A DNA stretch of 64,000 nucleotides from Thalassotalea fonticola. GTDB lineage: Bacteria > Pseudomonadota > Gammaproteobacteria > Enterobacterales > Alteromonadaceae. Positions within the stretch are counted from its first letter, which is position 1. Every line of letters starts with the position of its first letter. The DNA lies in the NCBI RefSeq assembly GCF_032911225.1, contig NZ_CP136600.1:2666001-2730000 (forward strand), written 5' to 3'. The notes beneath the pieces were generated by a model. The model made no database searches. It was not told where the DNA came from and worked only from the letters and a program-made list of their open reading frames with translations. Shown one piece after another: positions 58,639 to 64,000 of the stretch. The translations under genes were made by a program, and so were the position numbers.

Positions 58639-59586
58639 ATGAATCTAAGTCCAGTAAACCAAATTGTTCACCCTGACTTTAATAAATATGGAGTAGAGGT
58701 TTTTATAAAACGTGATGATTTAATACATCCGATTATATCAGGTAATAAATGGCGCAAACTTAAGTACAATTTACGTTCTGCTCAAGAGTTGGGTTGTCAG
58801 CAAATCCTCAGTTTTGGCGGCGCATTCTCGAACCATATCCACGCTTTAGCTTTTGCCTGTAAACAACAGAACTTACAAGCTATAGGAGTTATTCGAGGAG
58901 AAGAACAATACCAGCATAATTTCACTTTAAGCTGGGCAAAATATTGGCATATGGAGTTAAGGTTTATTGACCGGATAACGTATAAAAAGCGCAATAACGC
59001 TGATTATATTGCTCAACTGCAAGCAGAATTTCCTGAGGCATTTATAGTACCTGAAGGTGGCAGTAATCAATTGGCATTACCAGGAGTAGGCGAAGTAATA
59101 ACAGAGCTTAATGAACAAAGTGAATATGACTATTTATTAACACCGGTTGGCAGCGGCGGCACTATCGCAGGTTTAATAAAAACAGATAACAATCAACATA
59201 AAATACTCGGTATCGCAGTATTAAAGCAAGGAGACTACTTAGCCAATGAAGTAAATGCCTTACTCGGCGATGGTGCAGATAATTATAATAAATGGCAGAT
59301 ATTAAACCAATTTCATCGCGGTGGTTATGGTAAGTATAAGCCCGAGGATGCAGAGCGAATGTTGCAATTTAGCCAAACCACGGGAATTCCCTTAGAGCCT
59401 GTATATTCTGGAAAAATGATATTGGCTTTACTTGATTTACTAGAGCAAGATTATTTCAAAGCAGGTGCAAAAATAATGCTGTTACACACCGGAGGATTAC
59501 AAGGTCTGGGCGGTATGGCAGAACGAGGCTTAATTAGCGCAGATGATTGGCCTGTTCCAGAACAGGCTCCAAGCATAAGTAGATAA
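58639..59586 (+). CDS. PLP-dependent ACC deaminase / D-cysteine desulfhydrase family protein
   Basis: Fold-type II PLP enzyme of 315 residues. The PLP lysine is Lys37 in SGNKWRKLKYN, with the phosphate-binding loop PVGSGGTIAG near 170-180. The two named activities (1-aminocyclopropane-1-carboxylate deaminase, D-cysteine desulfhydrase) cannot be told apart confidently by eye. I start at ATG 58639, preceded by AGGT; an upstream GTG adds nine residues without support. It stands alone between the msh locus and the traT-like pair. Confidence 0.85.
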   Translation: MNLSPVNQIVHPDFNKYGVEVFIKRDDLIHPIISGNKWRKLKYNLRSAQELGCQQILSFGGAFSNHIHALAFACKQQNLQAIGVIRGEEQYQHNFTLSWAKYWHMELRFIDRITYKKRNNADYIAQLQAEFPEAFIVPEGGSNQLALPGVGEVITELNEQSEYDYLLTPVGSGGTIAGLIKTDNNQHKILGIAVLKQGDYLANEVNALLGDGADNYNKWQILNQFHRGGYGKYKPEDAERMLQFSQTTGIPLEPVYSGKMILALLDLLEQDYFKAGAKIMLLHTGGLQGLGGMAERGLISADDWPVPEQAPSISR

Positions 59587-59589
59587 GAA

Positions 59590-59637
59590 GCACCGTCCCC
59601 CCCCCCACGAGCGGAGTGAGATGAGGGACCGCCTTCA
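59590..59637 (+). repeat. Dispersed intergenic repeat type B, copy 2, with a C10 run
   Basis: Diverged copy of the block at 2902-2947. Ten consecutive C at 59597-59606 replace the ATCCTC of the other copy, a conspicuous homopolymer in an AT-rich genome. Adjacent to a stop-proximal repeat. Confidence 0.5.
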
Positions 59638-59648
59638 GTGGAGTTGTG

Positions 59649-59706
59649 CCTAGAAACAATCGCTCTTCGTTCCCCGTTTCTCGTTTCTCATCTCTATTAA
59701 TCTCGT
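59649..59706 (-). repeat. Stop-proximal dispersed repeat, copy 6
   Basis: On the minus strand it starts ACGAGATTAATAGAGATGAG and continues with AAACGAGAAACG. It begins 7 bases after the stop codon of the downstream traT-like gene. Its CGAGATTAATAGA block is shared with copy 1 after dolP. Confidence 0.6.
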
Positions 59707-59713
59707 ATTTTAC

Positions 59714-60442
59714 CTACAACATCCCAGATAACGAGTTAATCAAACCTAGGCGTAATGGCGGCTCTGCTTCAGCAAATTCTAAGTTCGCTTTATTCGCTAG
59801 AGACACTATGCGAGTTTGGTATTTCTTACGATCAACAACTTCAGAGCTGGTTTGTGTTTTAGAGCCTGATTCACCTTGTTTAAGCACTGCTTTTTCAGAT
59901 TGGTTAACTCGAACTCCGTCTTTAACTTTTTCAGAAATTTGAATGTCAGTGATCATAGTAAACAAGTTATCATCAACCATGGCATCAAAAATTACACCTA
60001 AACCAGCACCAGCAACACCTGCTGCCACTTGCCCGCTACCTCCACCAAATTGTGCACCAGCAACACCGCCAGCAATTGCAGAGCCAAAACTACCAAATGA
60101 GTCGCCCGCTCGTAAATCAGTGCGTCCAACTTGCAACACATTAACCTGTAACCAGTAATGTGCAATGTCTGGGTTATCAATTACTTGATAACCTTTCGCG
60201 GCAATTGCCGCTCGCACTTCATTTTCATAAGTTAAACCTGGCTTATCTGACGTATTTCTTAACTGCAAAAATACCGTACGCTTTTCAGGTGGCACAGGGT
60301 CAAGCCACACTGTAGAAGACATCTTAGTTTGCACATCCAGGTTGCGTTTTTTAATTGATGTATGCAAGGCTCCACAGCCAGCAAGCGACAAAGTAAAAAA
60401 CACTACAAATAAGCCAGTAAAATATCGATTAAATTTTTTCAT
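59714..60442 (-). CDS. TraT-like outer-membrane lipoprotein, copy 2
   Basis: Outer-membrane lipoprotein of 242 residues in the TraT family, whose plasmid members block conjugal entry and reduce complement sensitivity. The lipobox is SLAGC (signal peptide about 1-22). Family segments include TSIKKRNLDVQTKMSSTVWL, VFLQLRNTSDKPG and a glycine-rich membrane stretch AGAGLGVIFDAMVDDN. Start at ATG 60442 with AAGGA upstream. It follows a second traT-like gene with 36 bases between them; the pair arose by tandem duplication. A chromosomal role is unknown. Confidence 0.85.
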   Translation of the reverse strand: MKKFNRYFTGLFVVFFTLSLAGCGALHTSIKKRNLDVQTKMSSTVWLDPVPPEKRTVFLQLRNTSDKPGLTYENEVRAAIAAKGYQVIDNPDIAHYWLQVNVLQVGRTDLRAGDSFGSFGSAIAGGVAGAQFGGGSGQVAAGVAGAGLGVIFDAMVDDNLFTMITDIQISEKVKDGVRVNQSEKAVLKQGESGSKTQTSSEVVDRKKYQTRIVSLANKANLEFAEAEPPLRLGLINSLSGML

Positions 60443-60478
60443 AAACAATCCTTATATACGGGCCTGCCGCCCTACCTT

Positions 60479-61210
60479 TTATAATATGCCTGACATTGAT
60501 TGAATTAAGCCTTCGAGTAACTGCTTCTCAGCCTCTTCAAACGTTAAATTTACTTGATTCGCGGTAGAAGTAATTCGCGTCTGATATTTTTTTCTATCGA
60601 CAGTTTCTACACTTTCTTGAGTTTGCTTGCCCGAATCCCCCTGCTTAAGGATAGCATCATTAGTTTCGGTAATATAAACGCCTTGCTTGGCTCTTTCTGA
60701 TATTTGTAAATCAGTGATCATCACATAAACAATATCGTCCACCATAGCGTCGGTAATCACACCGATTAAACCACCAACAACGGTTGCGGCTAACTTGCCA
60801 TCACCATCACCAAAATACGATCCTATTTTTGCCCCTTGAATAGCTGCGCCAAAACCTTGATCGGTTTTACCGTTAATGGTTCTAAGATCTGACTTACCTA
60901 CTTGTAAGATATTAGCCTGAATCCAAAAGTGAGCTTTTTCTGGGTCTTCTACAAGAGTATAGCCTTTAGCGGTAATTGCTGCGGCAACAGGAGTCTGATA
61001 ATCCAAGCTCTGTTTATCAGAGGTATTGCGTAACTGTAAATAAACTGTTCGATTATCTGCAGTCACTGGCTCTAATACGATTGTGGCTGACATTTTAGTT
61101 TCTACGCTTAAGTCTTTCTTTTTAACTGACGTACTTAAAGCACTGCAACCTGACAATACAAGTAACAATGACAAAAGTATTATAGTTATCAGCTCATTAG
61201 CTCGAACCAC
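60479..61210 (-). CDS. TraT-like outer-membrane lipoprotein, copy 1
   Basis: 243-residue TraT-family lipoprotein with lipobox VLSGC. It aligns along its length with its downstream neighbour (TSVKKKDLSVETKMSATIVL; VYLQLRNTSDKQS; TVVGGLIGVITDAMVDDIVYVMITDLQISERAKQ). The start is GTG at 61210 after a good GGAG. The two copies are probably co-transcribed. No conjugation genes are near, so surface exclusion is only a family-based possibility. Confidence 0.85.
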   Translation of the reverse strand: MVRANELITIILLSLLLVLSGCSALSTSVKKKDLSVETKMSATIVLEPVTADNRTVYLQLRNTSDKQSLDYQTPVAAAITAKGYTLVEDPEKAHFWIQANILQVGKSDLRTINGKTDQGFGAAIQGAKIGSYFGDGDGKLAATVVGGLIGVITDAMVDDIVYVMITDLQISERAKQGVYITETNDAILKQGDSGKQTQESVETVDRKKYQTRITSTANQVNLTFEEAEKQLLEGLIQSMSGIL

Positions 61211-61448
61211 CGAAACTCCTAAAGACTTTATTAATAGTTAAATAGTAAAGCAGTTAAATAATAAAGTATATCCTTTAAAATTAGGAGGTTGATCAAATAA
61301 ATTGTAAGAATTAATCACTAGACACTATTAGCCGAGTTTTAATTTAATTATTTCTTTAGCAATTTTCGAAATTAAGATGACCCAAGAGGCACATTTATAT
61401 ACTATTAACGCAACACGTAAAAATATAAATGAGCAATTGAGAAATACA

Positions 61449-62357
61449 ATGAAGCGATTAAAGTCGGCCAGTTTAATTACCGCCATAAAAACACCATATA
61501 ACCTAAAAGGTAATATCGATTTAGCCACGTACGATAAATTAGTTGAACAACAAATATCAGCCGGCGTTGATGGCATAGTTGTTGGTGGTACTACCGGTGA
61601 AGGTCACTTACTTAATTGGGAAGAGCACTTAATGCTTATTGGTCATAGTGCGAATAAGTTTGGTGAAAAACTCATTATTGTCGGAAATACCGGCAGCAAC
61701 AATACTCGTGAAGCGGTTAATGCAACAGAAAAAGGCTTTGCTATGGGAATGGATGCCGCGCTGCAAATCAACCCATATTACGGCAGAACATCTACCGCAG
61801 GTGTACTTGATCATTTTAATCGTGTTCTTGCTGTTGGTCCTGCGTTTATCTATAACGTTCCGGGTAGAACGGGGCAAGATTTAACACCTGATATTATTGA
61901 ACCTTTAGCTAGTCATAAAAACTTTATCGGTGTTAAAGAGTGTACCGGTAATGAGCGGATCAGCCATTATGAACAGCAAGGCATTGCTTGTTGGTCGGGT
62001 AATGATGATGAATGTTTTGTTGGTCGTCATCAATTTGGCGCACACGGCGTAATTTCAGTGACTTCTAATATTATTCCAGGGTTAATGCGCACCTTAATGG
62101 ACAATAATGAACCTCAGCTTAATAATGACTTACAAGAATTCATAAAGTGGTTATTTTGTGAGCCAAATCCGATAGCCTTAAATACAGCGTTAATGATGAC
62201 CAATGCAGTAGAAAAAATATTCCGCGTTCCTTACCATGCCCTTAACTTAGAGCAGCGCCAGCAAGGCTTTGAATTATTGTCTAAACTAGATAGTAAAGAT
62301 ATTGTTGGCGATAGCTTATCTTTATTAGATGACAGTGATTTTATTTATAAAATTTAG
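61449..62357 (+). CDS. dapA: 4-hydroxy-tetrahydrodipicolinate synthase, plant-like type
   Basis: Condenses pyruvate with aspartate semialdehyde in lysine/diaminopimelate synthesis. From ATG 61449 (GAG upstream) the protein has 302 residues; an upstream ATG at 61377 adds 24 residues without a ribosome-binding site. Active-site residues are present: Thr48/Thr49 (GGTTGEG), Tyr135 and Arg140 (YNVPGRTGQD), and Schiff-base Lys163 (GVKECTGN). The sequence is strikingly like chloroplast DHDPS as I recall it: NTGSN-TREA, INPYYG-TS, CWSGNDDE, PGLMR, and a C-terminal extension ending LDDSDFIYKI like plant LDDDDFILIGRY. It does not sit beside bamC, the usual dapA neighbour in gammaproteobacteria. Confidence 0.85.
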   Translation: MKRLKSASLITAIKTPYNLKGNIDLATYDKLVEQQISAGVDGIVVGGTTGEGHLLNWEEHLMLIGHSANKFGEKLIIVGNTGSNNTREAVNATEKGFAMGMDAALQINPYYGRTSTAGVLDHFNRVLAVGPAFIYNVPGRTGQDLTPDIIEPLASHKNFIGVKECTGNERISHYEQQGIACWSGNDDECFVGRHQFGAHGVISVTSNIIPGLMRTLMDNNEPQLNNDLQEFIKWLFCEPNPIALNTALMMTNAVEKIFRVPYHALNLEQRQQGFELLSKLDSKDIVGDSLSLLDDSDFIYKI

Positions 62358-62400
62358 CCTTCACTAAATTTATAGCCGCCGACTTAGTTGCCATAATTTA

Positions 62401-62466
62401 CAGGACGTAATGAATGCCGTGGACGCATGGATGCGTATGAACGGTCCATGGCAAGCCGGCATTCCA
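62401..62466. repeat. Nested palindromic intergenic element
   Basis: Three nested inverted repeats: GAATGCCG (62412-62419) with CGGCATTC (62457-62464); TGGAC (62420-62424) with GTCCA (62444-62448); CGCAT (62424-62428) with ATGCG (62431-62435). It lies between the dapA stop and the terminator and has the look of a mobile palindromic unit. Confidence 0.5.
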
Positions 62467-62483
62467 TCATCCTTGATGTAAAT

Positions 62484-62512
62484 AAAAAAGCCTGCACGAA
62501 GCAGGCTTTTTT
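62484..62512. terminator. Bidirectional terminator between dapA and rplI
   Basis: GCCTGC/GCAGGC stem (62490-62495, 62501-62506) with a 5-base loop, an A-run before and a T-run after. It serves convergent dapA (+) and rplI (-). Confidence 0.92.
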
Positions 62513-62533
62513 GATCATTGTAATAAATTACAA

Positions 62534-62986
62534 TTAAGCTTCAGCGATAACTACAACGTTGATAGTTGTGTCTACGTCTGCGTGAAGGTGAATAACGATT
62601 TCGTTAGTACCAGTTTCACGGATTGAACCTAAAGGAAGACGAACTTCTGCTTTAACAACTTCAACACCAGCTTCAGTAATTGCTGCAGCAATATCGTTAG
62701 TACCGATAGAACCAAACAATTTACCTTCGTCACCCGCTTTAGAAGCGATAGTAACTTCAGCTAACTCAGTTAATTTAGCAGCGCGAGCTTGTGCAGTAGC
62801 TAGAACAGCAGCTAATTTTGCTTCAAGTTCAGCACGACGTGTTTCGAAGTGTTCAACGTTAGCTTTTGATGCAATAACTGCTTTACCTTGCGGTAATAAG
62901 TAGTTACGTGCATATCCAGACTTAACTGTTACCTGATCACCCAGGCCGCCTAACTTGGCAATTTTATCAAGAAGAATTACTTGCAT
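62534..62986 (-). CDS. rplI: 50S ribosomal protein L9
   Basis: 150-residue large-subunit protein with the elongated two-domain form: N-terminal domain [34 protein letters not shown] start, a central helix (about 42-75) and a C-terminal RNA-binding domain with [13 protein letters not shown]. Last gene of the rpsF-priB-rpsR-rplI operon. Confidence 0.97.
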   Translation of the reverse strand: MQVILLDKIAKLGGLGDQVTVKSGYARNYLLPQGKAVIASKANVEHFETRRAELEAKLAAVLATAQARAAKLTELAEVTIASKAGDEGKLFGSIGTNDIAAAITEAGVEVVKAEVRLPLGSIRETGTNEIVIHLHADVDTTINVVVIAEA

Positions 62987-63004
62987 TTTAATAGCCCCTT
63001 TAGG

Positions 63005-63241
<237 letters not shown>

Positions 63242-63295
63242 CTAATATACGGTGTTACTTTTTTAACACGAAAACGCGCTAATATGAGTTTTCAC

Positions 63296-63604
63296 CTATT
63301 TAATCATTTCAATTTGCGATGCATGTAACACTAAAATTGGATTTCCATTTTTAGTTTCGTGGCGGTTTATAAAACCGTTCACTTTTACGTTACAGCCCGC
63401 TATTAATTCACGAGATATTTTTTGTGACCATTGTCCTGTTGCTACTACTTGCATTCTTACGAACACTTGACGGTTAAGTCCATCTTCCATTTGCACTGAG
63501 CGATGCTCTAATGAAAACTTAATATGGGCAATCCCCGCAGGGCTTATTGATACATCCGGAGCCTTAACTACCGCGCCTATCAATACAAGGCAATTTTCAG
63601 TCAC
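63296..63604 (-). CDS. priB: Primosomal replication protein PriB
   Basis: Single-strand DNA-binding OB-fold protein of 102 residues that works with PriA and DnaT in replication restart. Family features: NCLVLIGAVVKAPDVSISPAGI near the N-terminus and VKVNGFINRHETKNGNPILVLHA near the C-terminus. The start is a GTG (63604). Its place between rpsF and rpsR is conserved. Confidence 0.94.
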   Translation of the reverse strand: MTENCLVLIGAVVKAPDVSISPAGIAHIKFSLEHRSVQMEDGLNRQVFVRMQVVATGQWSQKISRELIAGCNVKVNGFINRHETKNGNPILVLHASQIEMIK

Positions 63605-63612
63605 TAAAATTA

Positions 63613-64000
63613 CTATTCTGCGCTTGCAGCTTCTTCAGCAACTGGTGCTGTTGCAGCTGGAGCTTCTTTAGTAACTTCTTTTTTCTCGCGGCGGTCATCG
63701 CGACGGTCATCTTTAGCAGCAGCCATAGGTGATGCTTCAGTTACCGCGCCTTTAGTGCGCATGATCATGTTACGAATAACAACATCGTTATAACGGAAAG
63801 AAGTTTCTAACTCATCAATAACTGACTGAGGCGCTTCAATGTTCATAAGAACATAGTGTGCTTTGTGTAGTTTATTGATTGGGTATGCTAATTGACGACG
63901 ACCCCAGTCTTCAAGACGGTGGATTGTGCCTTCAGCAGTAGTGATCATGTCTGAGTAACGTTGGATCATACCAGTTACTTGTTCACTCTGATCAGGGTGA
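63613..64000 (-). CDS. rpsF: 30S ribosomal protein S6 (5' end cut by window)
   Basis: First gene of the operon, partial. The frame stays open past the ATG at 63967-63969 to the window end, reading [10 protein letters not shown] before MIQRY, which matches the S6 N-terminal region; roughly the first nine residues are missing. The core [21 protein letters not shown] is intact. The tail is long, Lys/Asp/Glu-rich and Ala-rich, as common in gammaproteobacterial S6, which in E. coli receives added glutamates. Confidence 0.96.
   Translation of the reverse strand, partial: HPDQSEQVTGMIQRYSDMITTAEGTIHRLEDWGRRQLAYPINKLHKAHYVLMNIEAPQSVIDELETSFRYNDVVIRNMIMRTKGAVTEASPMAAAKDDRRDDRREKKEVTKEAPAATAPVAEEAASAE

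Noticed and set aside
59714..61210. Integrated plasmid suggested by TraT-like genes
   Set aside because: No relaxase, coupling protein, replication or integration gene is near, and flanking genes are ordinary chromosomal loci; chromosomal TraT homologs exist.
61211..61448. Lysine riboswitch upstream of dapA
   Set aside because: The AT-rich leader shows none of the long-range stems or conserved junction words expected of the lysine aptamer.
61449..62357. Plant DNA contamination as the source of the plant-like dapA
   Set aside because: No introns or plastid transit peptide, bacterial-type Shine-Dalgarno, compact bacterial neighbours and a shared bacterial terminator.

Overview
The window is a contiguous, AT-rich stretch of chromosome from a marine gammaproteobacterium of the Alteromonadales. 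Gene order and protein content fit Colwelliaceae (Colwellia or Thalassotalea) best; this is inferred from gene content, not from a database match. It is densely coded with about 70 genes. I see no rRNA, tRNA, CRISPR array, phage, integron or intact insertion sequence. Genes run off both ends: lpoA on the left, rpsF on the right.

Layout. 1-2815 (+): lpoA-yraN-diaA-dolP, linking peptidoglycan synthesis, replication initiation and outer-membrane integrity. 3267-7119 (-): petABC (cytochrome bc1) followed by sspA-sspB. 7560-8396 (-): rplM-rpsI. Then zapE (-), zapG (+) and the periplasmic proteases degQ and degS (+). 13449-19002 (-): mlaFEDCB, ibaG and murA, with a duplicated mlaC. 19480-28852 (+): yrbG-kdsD-kdsC-lptC-lptA-lptB-rpoN-hpf-ptsN-rapZ-ptsO-mgtE, i.e. 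LPS export followed by the sigma-54/nitrogen-PTS cluster. 28958-32475: pmbA (-), darP (+) and tldD (-), so both halves of the TldD/TldE protease lie here. 32500-41797 (-): mreB-mreC-mreD-maf-rng-yhdP and a nitrilase-family gene, the classic cell-shape locus. 42045-58475 (-): a complete MSHA type IV pilus locus (mshI, I2, J, K, L, M, N, E, G, F, B, A, C, D, O, P, Q). 58639-62357: a PLP-dependent desulfhydrase/ACC-deaminase-like gene, two tandem TraT-like lipoproteins and a dapA of plant type. 62534-64000 (-): rpsF-priB-rpsR-rplI.

How it fits together. Much of the window serves the cell envelope: phospholipid traffic (Mla, YhdP), LPS synthesis and export (KdsDC, LptCAB), peptidoglycan precursor and elongation (MurA, MreBCD, LpoA), envelope stress proteolysis (DegQ, DegS) and a surface pilus (MSHA).

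The parts that go beyond routine annotation are: a tandem mlaC duplication whose spacer is a decayed 3' piece of mlaD; a plant-like dihydrodipicolinate synthase; a dispersed short repeat that repeatedly sits a few bases after stop codons; a MshQ with apparent lamin-tail and Calx-beta-like modules; and a hexanucleotide repeat coding for KL dipeptides at the start of mshE. I found no convincing wholly new multi-gene system.
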